Shown here: positions 10,163 through 22,261 of the stretch, piece after piece
Layout: every line of letters begins with the position of its first letter
How positions within the stretch are numbered: the stretch's first letter is position 1
Source of the DNA: Chrysopilus asiliformis
Taxonomy: Eukaryota; Arthropoda; Insecta; Diptera; Rhagionidae
DNA: 64,000 bases
NCBI GenBank assembly: GCA_964034945.1
Contig: OZ035960.1
Location: forward strand, 51,091,706 to 51,155,705
Reading direction: 5' to 3'
The notes under the pieces: generated by a model
The model's input: the letters and a program-made list of their open reading frames with translations, nothing else
The model's database searches: none
What the model was told of the DNA's origin: nothing
Translations under genes and position numbers: made by a program

Positions 10163-10418
10163 CACTACAACCGGTTTCCGGTCTTGGCCTGCCGCAAAGT
10201 CTCTCGCCAGAGGTCGCGGTCACGTGCCGATGTCCTCCAGTTTTGCATCCCAATTCTCTTCGCGTCCTGGTCAACGCCGTCTTCCCATCTGAGGTTGCGT
10301 CTTCCTCGTCGCCTTTTTGTTAATAACCTATCACAGAAGACTTTCCGAGCCGGGTCACTTTCACTCATTCGAGTGACATGACCGGCCCATCGGAGTCTGT
10401 TGAGTCTTATGAGCTTGA
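10136..10418 (-). mobile_element. Non-LTR retrotransposon 3' end with (GA)n tail
   Basis: A 283-bp insertion flanked by a 12-bp duplication, ACTTGGGAGTCT, at 10124-10135 and 10419-10430. The minus strand encodes the last residues of a LINE polyprotein (RWEDGVDQDAKRIGMQNW, then ARDRDLWRETLRQAKTGNRL and a stop) followed by a GA-rich microsatellite tail (CT run at 10134-10160 on the plus strand). It is extremely 5'-truncated. The same 3' end occurs at 38537-38625. Confidence 0.8.
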
Positions 10419-10674
10419 ACTTGGGAGTCTAGCTTTTCTTAAAACACAAGGAGAAATATAAAACAAATCAAAATTAATTTTGGAATTTTTCCTTAACTTG
10501 ACACTGTTTTAATACATTTGTGACCAAATAATATTTTGCTTCACTAGATGAAGAGGAATCCAAGAAATCCAACACAAGAATATTTTCCATTTTGGATTCG
10601 ACATGATTCTGTTAGCCTTAACCTCAAAACAGCAGAGACAACGTTCGGGAGAACACAAAATTGCTCGAAAACTG

Positions 10675-10906
10675 GGCACCAATCATGTATTCCGACGCGT
10701 CTCTGTCTTTCGACTTCGACGCAGCTTTTAACTCTTGACTTCGTCATATCTGCAGCTTGAACTTTCGCGGAATCGTCACTATGAATCGAAACGTGATTCT
10801 GGCTGTCACTCCAGGAAATTTGAAGCTGCTGATATGGCGAAGTCAAGAGTTAAAAGCTGCGTCGAAGTCGAAAGACAGAGACGCGTCGGAATGCATGATT
10901 GGTGCT
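10675..10906. mobile_element. Hairpin MITE H, copy 1
   Basis: A near-complete hairpin. The left end (GGCACCAATCATGTATTCCG onward, about 75 bp) is repeated inverted at the right end with few mismatches, around a short centre. CTG flanks both sides (10672-10674, 10907-10909). A second copy is at 15134-15349. No coding capacity. Confidence 0.7.
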
Positions 10907-10909
10907 CTG

Positions 10910-12219
10910 ATCTTTTAGTGCTCGCACACAGAGTACCTTCGTCACTCAAACAAGCAACTCTTTTTCAAGCGATCAAAAAACCACAATCAAATACCAGTTC
11001 TCGGAGTGAGGCACTTTAGAGCAAATACAGCATGCCAATCGAATACGCCATAAAAGTGATATCTCTTCTCATGAAAATCTCTCGTGTAGACGCCACTTGC
11101 ATGAAAGCGGTGTAAATATCAACTTAAGTCATATACTGAAACCGCATACAATCTCAGCTGAGGTTTGAACTGCAACTAATTTGAGATTTGAGGCTCTGAG
11201 CAGGACCGATTTAATTAAATTGGTGATTTTAGATGCGGGCAACAAAGTGTATCAAATCACACTAAAGTAACAGAAAAACAGAAAAAAAGTGTGTTGTAGA
11301 GACTCCAAAAGATTTGTTTGAAACTTTTAATGGAGAAGAAGAAAAATATTGTTTAATCACGGTAGTCGGAGACCTGTATAAAAGTGTATTAAAATGACCT
11401 TTCTCGCACCGAAATTCTATTTTTTTAGAATATATGGGAGGAAAGAGAATTTCCGTGAAATCAGGGGCCTTCAGATTTCAAATAATACTTTCGCATCCGG
11501 TGTCCGCCATTTTGATTTTTTTTGAATATTTTGTACAAGACCTTTCATTTGACATTTATCAAGATCGCTCTTGATGGTAAAATTTGGACAAAAACGAAAT
11601 TATGTCTCCGAAATGACTTGAACTGCCAGGCATACGAAAAAATAGGTCGACAAAAGTTTTTGTTGTGGTCCTTTTTCCTTTCACAGATATGCTTCAATGG
11701 CTTAATTTTCCATTTTTTCGAGGAAATCATTTACTCAAATTTTCATAGGTTTTCTTTTTTGCCAAGTTTTCAACGCTTTCTGGCATTTTCCAACTAAAGT
11801 CGCAAGCGATTCAATAAGACAGCACAGCAAATTGTAAGATTTGTCACATCGAAAAATGCAAATACTAAAAAAATTCCAATGAGCAAAATTTTTTTACCGC
11901 GAAAGCTAAGTGAAGTTCTCTATGAAGCATTCGTTTGCAAAGAATGTTACCTGCGGCCATAGATATACTAGATCGCTCGATTTGCTGTCTCAATGGTCCC
12001 ATTTCAATACAGTTCAGTGAATCAAAACGAGTCAAGTAAGAGCAAGATAACCGTATGAAAATAATTATGGTCCTCTCGTTTAAACCATGAGCTGTCAAAG
12101 GAAAATAGACTTTCGGAATGGTGTTGGCGCCTAAAGTTATTTGTTTGAGACTAAAGTTAGTCTCAAACTTGTGAAATTTGAATTTCGCGGCAAACTAAAT
12201 TTGAATTTCGCGACCTTAA
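10910..12219. other. No gene seen
   Basis: AT-rich sequence with short unrecognised open frames only. It contains a perfect small hairpin at 12143-12168 (12-bp arms, GTTTGAGACTAA and its complement, 2-nt loop). Confidence 0.5.
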
Positions 12220-12584
12220 AGCTAGAACCTGAATCGTATGTCGATGCGTCCGTCATGCGTCCGTCACGTTGACAGTTCGAGTAAAATCAACGGGCTGCTA
12301 TGAGTACTCCCCTAATATGCGGCAACCGCATAGAGTAGGTCGACTTTCTACTTTTACATGCGGCAACGCACGGAAATGTCATTTCGCAAAAAAGTTTGTT
12401 TACGATTTTAGCAATTTAAGTATGGAACAAATTGAAAGTAATTGTTTCGACGATAAACTAATAGAAGAAGTGCAAAACAATGAATTAACTCCAGATTCGT
12501 TGCCGTACCCAACTGTCACCGCATCGAACTGTCAACCGGACGGACGCATGACGGACGCATCGACGTACGATTCAGGTTCTAGCT
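12220..12584 (+). mobile_element. MITE family M1, copy 1
   Basis: A 365-bp unit with terminal inverted repeats AGCTAGAACCTGAATCGTA and further inverted subterminal sequence (GATGCGTCCGTCATGCGT). Flanks are TAA (12217-12219) and TTA (12585-12587), a slightly decayed PIF/Harbinger-type duplication. Four copies exist in this window: here, 16049-16418, 18064-18430 and, inverted, 21881-22258. Confidence 0.85.
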
Positions 12585-12587
12585 TTA

Positions 12588-14553
12588 TACAGTTCAGTGG
12601 ATACGTTCAAGTACGATAAAGAGGGAAATACTTTTGGGACCATTTTTCAGCAGAGCTTTGTATAGTGACAGCAACTTCTTCTTTTAGTACTAATACCACA
12701 TTATGCAAATTATTTTTAAAATTACGTCGGATTTTCAGGGGGCGAGGTCTCAGCTGTTTGTTATTTCTTAGTAGTAGGTTTATTCGTTATAGTCAGTGTT
12801 ATGAAAAAAGTCGTTAAAAACAAAATGGTGTTGTAAAATGTATTGAAAATAAAATTCGTAAAAACAGAAAAATTACAACCTCAAGCATTTTATTTTACTT
12901 TCCGAAACTAAAATTTTAAAGTAGTTGAGAACTTTAATTAACCCCAATCTTCTTTACTCCAACTCAAAAGAACTTCCCTTAGCTTTCGACTTTCATATCG
13001 TCTCGTTGTTAGCTTATTTTTTGTACTTCCTTAAAACTGGTACGTATTTAGGGAAGATTTCAAGGAACATTGGATTCCGTATTTCCGCGCACTTCCGCCC
13101 GCATTTAGTTCTGTTGTATTTACTATTCATGACACACGTGAGCCAAATGAATTCATGCTCGTGCTAAGGATCCATCCAGGTGCCATCGTCTCTGCTCCCC
13201 CTTGTCAAGAAGAGTCCTTCCTCAAATAAAAAACGAGTCTAGGATAATAGACTTCGACCTAGTATAGTAAATATGTCCCATGCCTTCATCGATAGTCTCG
13301 CGTTTCATTGGATCACCTTTCGATGGGACTGACTTCCGTTTGAATGAAAAACTTTCCGCAAGGAGCGGCAAAGGGACTCAAAGCTCGACACCGAGAAAAT
13401 TATTGAAATTAAACCGTGGGAATCGGGTCTCTGCTACAGGAATGTTGTTGAATGCATTCGCGAAACTAACGGAACACGAGCCCCACGATTTCCGAGGAAT
13501 GCTGACCCACTTTGTAGAGTAAACTTTGATTAAGTTCCATGCGTGTCCTTTTTAATTTTGTTTCTGCTACTGTTTTTTTTTCGTTTTTTCCTGTTTCCTT
13601 CGGGGATTGTCTATTATCTACTGATTTATCGTTAAAGTATTGTGGTAGGTAATGGAAGGAATCCATCTGCAAAATAAAAACATTTTAAAGCATTAGCCGC
13701 AGGAAACCATCAGAATCCTTTCATGCGATAATTAATTTAATAGCAATTTCATTCTGGTTTAGTTTTCCACAAGCGCAAAATGTTTCAAGGACATCTTCTA
13801 GTTTTTCCCTTCATATGGTGGCATCTTTTCGCTCTTCGGTGGGATTTATTTTTAGGATTCATTTTATTTTACATTAGACCAATAATTGTTGTTTATAAAT
13901 TTAACCTAGTTAAATTTTCCATTAATTTTACTTTTTCGCGATGTTATACGATTATAGGTCAAATTATAAGTTTACAACTTTTCAAAATAAATTAAGTTTA
14001 ATTTAAATGCAATCGTGACAACTTGAAGCATTTATAAAAAAAATGAATTGATGGCATTGGAAAGAAAATTTCTGTTTAAAAAAATGTGTTTAAAAAACTT
14101 ATAAAAGAAATCTTGGCGATAAATCGTATTCAAGAAATTGGCCTTTCAACTCACTTGACATTTTTTTGCTCATTACTTCTACAATTCTTATAAATAGGGC
14201 GTCATAATCACAAGAAAATTGTCAAATCTCAATTTTTAACAATTTTTGGTGGTTTTGAAAAAAAGACAACTAGTTTAGGTTGTTTTTAAAAAGAAAAATT
14301 TTTCCCAATTTCAGCAACATTCATTCAATTATTAACAATTTTTCCAATTATTTACAAAAAGCATTATGTTAAATAGTCTAGAAAGTGAAAATATTGTGGC
14401 CGGTAAAAATATTCCATACAAAAAACCTCCAAAGAATATTTTACTACTACATGAGAACTGAGAATCAAAACTCAAAACACCTAAAAAAAGATCTATCCGC
14501 ATGTTTACATTTTGCACACTAAAGCAATAACAATTCCATGTGTTGCATATTTT
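12588..14553. other. No supported gene
   Basis: Two unrelated open frames are the best candidates and neither is convincing. One is 13280-13522 (plus, 80 codons, no known domain). The other is the minus frame ending at 13466, which is preceded by an acceptor-like TTTATTTTGCAG directly before an ATG at 13670, so it could be an exon of an unrecognised gene. The remainder is AT-rich with no repeats shared with the window. Confidence 0.35.
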
Positions 14554-15133
14554 TATACCCGTATGGTGAAACCAAAGGGTATATTAACTTTGCTTTACCG
14601 TTTGTAACGCCAAGATCCCGTCATCACACACAAAAATGAATTACACCAGTGTGTTTAGAATTATAAAAAAAATTGAATTTTGCATGTCCGTCCGTCTGTC
14701 TGTCTGTCTGTCCGTCCGTCTGTCTGTCTGTCCGTCCGTCTGTCTGTGGCGCGGATTGCAGGCGCACGGATTGAGCTAGAGACTTGAAATTTTGCGCAGA
14801 TTCGTTTTTCGTAAAATGCGAGGCTCAGTTCGTTAATGGGCAAAAATGGACCATTAGGGGGGGTACCCCCCATACGAACGAAAACGATTTTTGCGAATAT
14901 CTCAAAAACGGTGCATCTTATCAAAAAAGTCTAAGAACAAAAGTTATTCAGGATATTATTCTACATGAAACTCCCATACATTAAAATCCGATTGGAACAA
15001 ATTTAAAAAAATCTTATTGAAAAGTTTGACTTCAAAGTGCAATTTTGATACAACTCTTCGCCGTTCACTTAAATCATCATACGGGTTTTCAATAATTGCC
15101 AGATTGGCAATTATAGCTTTTGTTATGTTTTTA
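14554..15133 (+). repeat. Dispersed repeat R2, copy 2
   Basis: Matches 3475-4018 over its length, with expanded GTCT/GTCC microsatellite at 14685-14745. Its right end is cut by hairpin MITE H copy 2, which inserted in the terminal GTTATGTTTTT. Confidence 0.8.
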
Positions 15134-15349
15134 CCTGGGCACCAATCATGTATTCCGACGCGTCTCTGTCTTTCGACTTCGACGCAGCTTTTAACTCTTG
15201 ACTTCGCCATATATGCAGCTTGAAATTTCGCGGAATCGGACTGTCACTCCAGGAAATTTGAAGTTGCTGATATGGCGAAGTCAAGAGTTAAAACCTGCGT
15301 CGAAGTCGAAAGACAGAGACTCGTCGGAATACATGATTACTGCCCAGGT
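15134..15349. mobile_element. Hairpin MITE H, copy 2
   Basis: Starts ACCTGGGCACCAATCATGTA and ends with its near-perfect complement; long inverted arms as in 10675-10906. Inserted at the end of repeat R2. Confidence 0.75.
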
Positions 15350-16048
15350 TTATTGTATAAAAACGAGTAAATTTTCGTATATTTTTTTTTAAATAATTTT
15401 TTAACAATTTTTAGATATTTTTTTTAACAATTTTTCGTGGCTCTACTATAATATTTTCCTAAAACTCCTAGCCATCCCAAATGAAGTCTTTTTAATAAAA
15501 TTCAAGAAAAAAAAAGAATCACTTGTAAAAGGACGTGAAGTTTTTTATTTCTGTTCGAGGCAGCCGGAGACATTTCGTCGGCTGAGAATTTCAGTGTCGT
15601 ATGTAGCTTTTTATGGTTTTGAGTAAATTGAGTTTAAAGTTTGAATCATTATAACTTTTTTTTACAGCAGACCGATTTTCTTCAAATTTAAACCGGAAAT
15701 AGAGAAATTATCTGCATGGAGCATTTCAGGATATTGAAGTTCGACTTAGCGAGGTCAAAATCGGTTGCATCTTGTTAAACGGACGAGAGTTATATATTCA
15801 ACTTATGTAGGTTTAGGCAACTTTAGTTTGCCCGAGTTATCCTCGATATTTAAAAAAACTGAATTATTAAAAAACTATTGCTGCTAATATCCTTGTGAAA
15901 GTATCCTTGTGAATGTTCCTAAAATGTTAAAACCAAATATACTTCTATCTAGTTTTTTATACAGCTCGAAATTTAGAAATTTCTTGGAAGTGTTTCTTTT
16001 TAAATTTTATCTGTTTTTATAATATTATTGCGGTGCAATTGCGTTTAA
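15350..16048. other. No gene seen
   Basis: AT-rich sequence without long open frames and without repeats shared with the rest of the window. Confidence 0.5.
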
Positions 16049-16418
16049 AGCTAGAACCTGAATCGTACGTCGATGCGTCCGTCATGCGTGCGTCCGGTTG
16101 ACAGTTCGAGTAGAATCAACGGCCTGCTATGAGTACTCCCCTAATAATACGTTTTCCGATGCGGCAACCGCATAGAGTAGGTCGACTTTCTACTTTTACA
16201 TGCGGCAACGCACGGACATGTCATTTCGCAAAAAAGTTTGGTTACGATTTAAGCAATTTAAGTATGGAACAAATTGAAAGTAATTGTTTCGACGATAAAC
16301 TAATAGAAGAAGTGCAAAACAATGAGAGATTCGTTGCCGTACCCAACTGTCACCGCATAAAACTGTCAACCGGACGGACGCATGACGGACGCATCGACGT
16401 ACGATTCAGGTTCTAGCT
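16049..16418 (+). mobile_element. MITE family M1, copy 2
   Basis: A 370-bp copy with both AGCTAGAACC ends and an intact 3-bp duplication TAA (16046-16048 and 16419-16421). Confidence 0.85.
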
Positions 16419-16469
16419 TAAAGATTATGGCTTCATATATACACAAAAAAGTCAAATTTTAATATATTA

Positions 16470-16850
16470 AATTTAGTATACCGTTTGTAACGCATCGAAC
16501 CAATCCTCGGACACAAAAATAAACTACACCAGGGTGTTTGGGATGACAAAAGATTTTGATTTTTCGCATGTCCGTCAGTCTGTTTGTCCGTCCATGAACA
16601 CCATAACTTCCGAAAAAATTAACCTAGAGACTTGAAATTCTGTATAGTTACGTTTCTCGTAAATGGAACGGGCAAAATTGGACAATTCCTTCCCCCCTCC
16701 ATCATACAAACGAAACGTTTTTTTTCGATTTTCTCGAAAACGGTGATTTATATTGAAAAATTTATATAGATAAAATGTGTTCCGAATAGAATTTTACATA
16801 ACTCATCCATACATCAAAATCCGATTGGACCACTGCTTCTTCCCTCTCCG
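16470..16850 (+). repeat. Dispersed repeat R2, diverged copy 3
   Basis: Keeps the order of R2 landmarks (ACCGTTTGTAACGC, CACCAGGGTGTTTGG, the GTCCGTC run, CTAGAGACTTGAAATT, ATCAAAATCCGATTGGA) but with many differences, so it is an older copy or a subfamily. Confidence 0.6.
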
Positions 16851-16990
16851 ATACAAATGGAATACTTTTTTCCTGTTTTCTCGACGCCATGTCCATTTGT
16901 TGTATTTCTACTTGCGCGTTTGTATACCGGGCACTTTGCCACTGATTCATGAGTCCATCTAGTGAAGATTGGTCGAAATTCGTACACTAA

Positions 16991-17708
16991 GGCCCCTATT
17001 GTGAGCTTCGTCGTTGAAATGTCAAATCGAAAAATCGGTATTGTGATCATCGATTTTATCGTTCGTGAACGATGAAATCGTTCAGTTGTGAACGATGACA
17101 TTTGTTTGATCGTTCGATGAAGTTTATGTCAAGTTAGCGATCGGTGAAGTATTGCAATTACTTTTTTTTTTATCAAAATTAGAGGCTAATAATAAAATGG
17201 AAGTATTTGTACACATTAGGAAATTATTAATGAGGAATATCTTGATCAAAACCTCGATCAAAAATCCAATATAAAAATTGGGTGAAAAAATGAAGATAAA
17301 TAAGACCAAAGTGGTATAAAAATAATTTAAATAAAAAATGAACTTAAAAACTGTTTTATTCACATAGATTTGAAATATTGGTCAATTCAAAGAACTCAAC
17401 ATTCGGTGTTTAATATTTTCGCCTTGACGTTGGTTTGTAAAACCGTCTTCTGGTGTAATTTCGCTCATATCGCCATTGTCATCCATCTCCTCTATGTTTT
17501 AAGGGAGCTCAATATTGTATTTTCTGCGTTGAAGTCATTTTTAAACATTAAAACAACTTCAACAATGTGAATTCCCAAACGTCAAACAATAAAAAATTCA
17601 CAATAGCGATTGCTTGAACGATAAACCTTACGCAATACCAAATTGTTTTTCGATCGTTCCGGCCAACGATGGTCGATCGAATAGATATCGATAACCGCAA
17701 TAGGCCCC
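16991..17708. mobile_element. PIF/Harbinger-like MITE M2
   Basis: A 718-bp unit with inverted ends GGCCCCTATTG and a TAA duplication on both sides (16988-16990, 17709-17711). The subterminal regions hold many GAACGAT/ATCGTTC motifs, which create local palindromes. No coding frame is recognised. Confidence 0.75.
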
Positions 17709-17711
17709 TAA

Positions 17712-18019
17712 GCCAAACTTCAAAGATGACTATCAAACTACCGATTTGTAAATATTGCAGTTACTACAAAAAAGAAGAATGAAAAACCAATGGTTTCCAT
17801 TATTTACCTTATACGTATATATTGTTTACTATGATTTTGGTATCTAAAATACGTTTTATAAACAATCTGCGCAATACTGCATTTGATTCGGAATACGAGT
17901 TTATTCAGGCAATACAAAAATTTAGATACAGGTTTTACCTCCGTCTTTTCTAAGCCCTTTTGTTAGGACGAATTGTTGAACACTATTTGCAATATTTAAA
18001 CTAACGATTTCCTTATCAA
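17712..18019. other. No gene seen
   Basis: AT-rich spacer with no recognisable feature. Confidence 0.5.
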
Positions 18020-18063
18020 GATTCAAGAAATTTATTGCATACAAAAATACATTGACGGCTTAA
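18020..18063 (-). mobile_element. LINE 3'-end fragment (family L2), very short
   Basis: Matches the tail-proximal 44 bp of the fragments at 19566-19766 and 25470-25946. MITE M1 copy 3 abuts it at a TAA, and the LINE sequence does not resume after the MITE, so the rest is absent. Confidence 0.55.
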
Positions 18064-18430
18064 AGGTAGAACCTGAATCGTACGTCGATACGTCGTTCAT
18101 GCGTGCGTCACGTTGACTGTTCGAGTAAAATCAACGGGCTGCTATGAGTACTCCCCTAATAATACGTTTTCCAATGCGGCAACCGCATAGAGTAGGTCGA
18201 ATTTCTACTTTTACATGCGGCAACGCACGGAAATGTCATTTCGCAAAAAATTTTGTTTACGATTTAAGCAATTTAAGTATGAAACAAATTGAAAGTAATT
18301 GTTTCGACGATAAACTAATAGAAGAAGTGCAAAACAATGAATTAACTCCATATTCGTTGCCGTACCCAACTGTCACCGCATCGAACTGTCAACCGCACTC
18401 AGGCATCGATGTACGATTCAGGTTCTACCT
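18064..18430 (+). mobile_element. MITE family M1, copy 3
   Basis: A 367-bp copy with ends AGGTAGAACC/GGTTCTACCT. The same change in both ends keeps the inverted repeat paired. Intact TAA duplication (18061-18063, 18431-18433). Confidence 0.85.
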
Positions 18431-18433
18431 TAA

Positions 18434-18895
18434 CAAGTAGCAATACCCCACAGATATCCTACTCTAGATCGCGGCACTCGAACAATTCCATAGCAAAAAT
18501 ATGGGACAGCGTGACTATGGTTGTCTCATTTTGTCTTCGAATTTTAGTGATGTCAGACGTTCGAATCAACAAACTCAATAACACTTGAATTATATGTTTT
18601 ACGTCGAACTCATAAGACTTATACACAGGTTTAGGGAATTGCATATTAATGTATGTGGCAGCTCTGAATATTAACATGAATAATCGGTATAGGGATTGAA
18701 TAATATTTTAATTTCCCAGAATTACTAGCTTTGTCCCTTTTTTTCGGTAGAACTTTTTGACGTTTCAGTGGTCCATTTGAGATAGCAAATGGCGTGATCT
18801 AGTAGTATATATCAGTGCAATACCCGTAGATGCCCAAATGGAGTCATTTCTTCATAATAATTGTATTGAAAAAAAAATCGTTTGTGCGTGGTTTA
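18434..18895. other. No gene seen
   Basis: No recognisable coding or repeat feature. Confidence 0.45.
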
Positions 18896-19373
18896 AGGAG
18901 CCGCTCCATTACCATGACTTTTTACCACGACAAAAAAATAGAGACACATTTATGTGAAGATGCCTTGGCGAGAAAGGGAGATAAGAATCAACTGCAAAAA
19001 TTTGTCGGCAAATGCAAAAATAATTTCCCCTCATTTTTTATGGCGATTTTATGGCGATTTCTAATACAATCACACATTGTCCCTGTAAGTAAATAGCAAG
19101 CACGGACACATCCAAAGTGTTATTATAGCGTGATGTCATTTTAAAAGCTTTTTCTCCTTCGCATGCATAGTCAAAAGCTTTGTTACCATGCCAATTTGAA
19201 CATTATATTCATAGCATAAGGTTTGATATGATTGCTATAAAATTGTAAAATTGGAAGGGATAGCGCTTAACTTGTATTCAGTCATTCCTATTTAGATCTA
19301 CATAAGTCTATCTTGCTCTAGTTTCCTGCATTTTTTTGTCATGGTAAAAAGTCATGGTAATGGAGCGGCTCCT
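18896..19373. mobile_element. PIF/Harbinger-like MITE M3
   Basis: A 478-bp unit with about 42-bp terminal inverted repeats (AGGAGCCGCTCCATTACCAT onward, one mismatch) and a TTA duplication (18893-18895, 19374-19376). The internal open frame 18830-19096 crosses the left boundary and is not a gene. Confidence 0.85.
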
Positions 19374-19565
19374 TTATTTGAAATCATGATGAAAAATCTA
19401 TAGTAAATAAAAGTCACGAGAGGTCTTCACGTAAAATTAATTAGGAGAAAATTGATGACAAAAAAATGTACGCAAGGAGTCAAAATGACTACATCGGGCA
19501 TTCTAGTGTTAAATCTACGTGGTACATTTTATTTTATTATAAAAGAGACAAATGATTTCATTATC

Positions 19566-19766
19566 AAGATTCAAGAAGATTCAAGAAATTTATTGCATAC
19601 AAAAATACATTGACGGCTTAAATCTACTTTATTTTTTATACAGAGGCAAACTATGCCTGCGTTAAACAATGTTGATTTGTCTATATCTAGGTATTGGAAT
19701 TGAGAATTGTATTTAATCGTGGCAAATATGAAATAGTGAATCCAGCTGCAATGTGTTGGTTCACTG
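19566..19766 (-). mobile_element. LINE 3'-end fragment (family L2)
   Basis: A 201-bp insertion flanked by a perfect 17-bp duplication, CAAATGATTTCATTATC, at 19549-19565 and 19767-19783. On the minus strand it ends with AATAAATTTCTTGAATC and tandem TTGAATCT-like tail units, as in non-LTR elements with short repeated 3' tails. Non-coding 3' untranslated sequence only. Confidence 0.8.
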
Positions 19767-19955
19767 CAAATGATTTCATTATCATTCGCACATCAGCGAA
19801 TCGAACTTGTAAGCGAACCGTCTAGAGAGCACCGAAGTATACAAAAGAAAAAAACGAGCGTTGTAAAGTATCGAACGAAAAAAAAAACAACTCGGAACTG
19901 TCAAACCGTCAAACCCATGTAAAAGTTTATTTATTTTTTCTTAAATGTTGTAAAA

Positions 19956-21353
19956 ATGGATTATAATGTTCACAAAGTTTGCCGTATATGCTTGGAAGAA
20001 GGCGCCCTAACATCTTCAATATACACTACGGATTTTGCAATGATGCCGGCAACAATGTTAATGATGGTAGCTAAAGTTCGGGTAAAGAAAATTCCTCTAG
20101 GATTTCATTTCGTTTAGTAAAACTTTTATTTGTAACTTACTCAAGTCAATTTATCCTTTGTAGGTTTATAAAACTGATGGTCTGCCATCGGCAATTTGTA
20201 ATAATTGCATTTATCGACTGGGAGTCGCGTACCACTTCAAGCAAGAATGCGAGAACTCCGACATGAGACTTCGCCAATATTTGGGAATTTTAGACCGTGG
20301 ATATGGGTAACTTGGCTTTAAAAGTTAAAGAACTCAACTAAATAAAGATCTCTCTTAAGATTTTGTGATGCTGAAACGATGACTGATAGCCTAATTGAGG
20401 ACTCTAAGAAGGTTGAGGATGAGAAGCGATTACGACCCAAAAAGAAGTAAATTAAATTGAGTGGAGATAATTTAATGTTTTTCTTAACATATTACTTTTT
20501 ATAGTAAGCGTAGATCTCGATATAAGCGGAAGACCCCTGAGGAACGCAAGAAGCGTGGACCGAAACCAACGCCCAAAGTACCCCAGACATGCTACGAATG
20601 TAACAAGACCTTTAAATGTTCTGCACAATTGCAAATGCACATTAGGTAAGAAAAGATCGATATGTATGAAAAATCGGTTCTTATAATGAAAGTAAAAATG
20701 CTACCGAAACAACTTGCAGGACACATACAGGCGAGAGGCCATTCCAATGCAATTACTGCCCCCGAAGATTCGCTCAGAAGTACAATCTTTTGATACACAT
20801 GCGAACTCACACGGGTGAAAGACCATTTCAGTGTGAGATCTGCAGTAAGCAATTCTCAGCTTTAGGGAATTTCCAGGCGCATCAGAAAATCCACTCCGGC
20901 ATCCGGGATCAAATTTGCCCGGTCTGCAGTAAGGCTTTTTTCAGTTCTGGAGATCTGGCCAAGCATATGGTGACGCACACTGGACTAAAGAACCATCATT
21001 GTGATACCTGCGGCAAATCGTTCAGTAGAAACCGGGATATGGTGGCGCATAAGAAGAAAATCCACTTGAATGAGAGAGACTCTGAGAACTTCAAATGCCC
21101 GGAATGTCACAAAGTCTTTGCCACATCGAGTAGTCTAAGTGTTCACTTCCGAACTCATGGGGCTGTTGTCCCGCTAGTGCAACCCACTTCGATTCAACCG
21201 CCGCCACCATCCCTCCCCCCTCCAATTGCTCCAACGCCGACTCTGGGTTCAAATCTCGGTATAGGACTTCCACCGCCCGGTAGTTTGGGTATGTTATCTC
21301 ACGCTCAAGGTACCCTAGGAATGATGCATACGCAACGACTTCATCCCTATTAG
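19956..21353 (+). CDS. ZAD and C2H2 zinc-finger transcription factor, five exons
   Basis: Predicted exons 19956-20081, 20164-20306, 20360-20446, 20505-20645 and 20720-21353, all with GT/AG introns and matching phase, give 376 residues. The N-terminus is a zinc-finger-associated domain (ZAD): C9-x2-C12 (VCRICLEEG), C54-x2-C57 (ICNNC) and the helix HFKQECENSDMRLRQYL. ZAD domains dimerise and are largely confined to arthropods. A basic stretch follows (NKRRSRYKRK, about 119-143). Six C2H2 fingers then run from C148 to about 313, with TGERPF linkers between the first ones. The tail is Pro-rich (about 318-376). It is expected to act in the nucleus as a sequence-specific DNA-binding regulator; the target is unknown. 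A polyadenylation signal AATAAA lies at 21442-21447. I cannot assign an orthologue. Confidence 0.9.
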
Positions 21354-21880
21354 ATTTGCTTTAAATTTTATTTATATTTATTTAATTAAAAAATTAAACT
21401 AAATTTGGGTGGTTTCATTCGCCTAAACTTCTCCAACTAAAAATAAATATCTAATGCGAACAGCATATGACTTATTCTTAAAAGGCTAACGGGTTTCCAC
21501 CAAAAGTTAGTAAGGCCGTCCCATTCCTGGACTAAACATGCCAACAAACCTTCATGGCTTTAGCAGAGAGACATTTTTGTGATATGACCAACCGACTCGG
21601 GAGTGCTTGGGAAATGTTTTTTAGGCGAAATTAAGAGGTCGAAATTTTTCATAAATACAATACTTTATGATACTTCGTACAAGAAACTAAAAATCAGCAT
21701 GGCATCTTCAAAAAAAAAATTCTAAAAATTTCCAAGAACACTCAAATTTTATTCCGCAATTCTGAAACCTTTGGACTGTATACGGAATTTTTCCACTGTG
21801 AAGAATCGAAAGTGTACACGAAATGAAAATTACGCTTTTATTCACGACAAAATTACGGTGAAAAATTGATTTTACATTCA
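21354..21880. other. 3' untranslated region of the zinc-finger gene and spacer
   Basis: Contains AATAAA at 21442. At 21580-21690 there is a short stretch resembling, inverted, the sequence at 240-300 (GGGAGTGCTTGGGAAATGTT against its complement), a further dispersed repeat. No gene seen. Confidence 0.45.
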
Positions 21881-22258
21881 AGCTAGAACCTGAATCGTAC
21901 GTCGATGCGTCCGTCATGCGTGCGTCCGGTTGTCAGTTCGATGCGGTGACAGTTGGGTACGGCAACGAATCTGGAGTTAATTCATTGTTTTGCACTTCTT
22001 CTATTAGTTTATCATCGAAACAATTACTTTCAATTTGTTCCATACTTAAATTGCTTAAATCGTAAACAAACTTTTTTGCGAAATGACATTTCCGTGCGTT
22101 GCCGCATGTAAAAGTAGAAATTCGACCTACTCTATGCGGTTGCCGTATCGGAAAACGTATTATTAGGGGAGTACTCATAGCAGCCCGTTGATTTTACTCG
22201 AACTGTCAACGTGACGGACGCATGACGGACGCATCGACGTACGATTCAGGTTCTAGCT
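21881..22258 (-). mobile_element. MITE family M1, copy 4
   Basis: A 378-bp inverted copy of M1. Flanks are TCA (left) and TAA (right, 22259-22261), a one-base-decayed duplication. Read on the plus strand here, 22083-22166 encodes a 27-residue frame with PCVAACKSRNSTYSMRLPY, reminiscent of the Cx(3-4)CxSR start of a THAP zinc finger, possibly a relic of the parental transposase gene. Confidence 0.85.
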
Positions 22259-22261
22259 TAA

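Noticed and set aside
10104..10381. Plus-strand frames containing a run of Ser-Leu residues
   Set aside because: Translation of the CT microsatellite tail of a minus-strand LINE fragment.
12269..12619. A 116-codon frame in MITE M1 copy 1 (also 95-98 codons in copies 2 and 3)
   Set aside because: The frame crosses the inverted repeats, differs in extent between copies and has no recognised domain. The opposite strand has the better, though weak, candidate (THAP-like).
17124..17363. Phe/Ile-rich 79-codon frame resembling a membrane protein
   Set aside because: Very AT-rich sequence inside MITE M2; hydrophobic codons follow from base composition.
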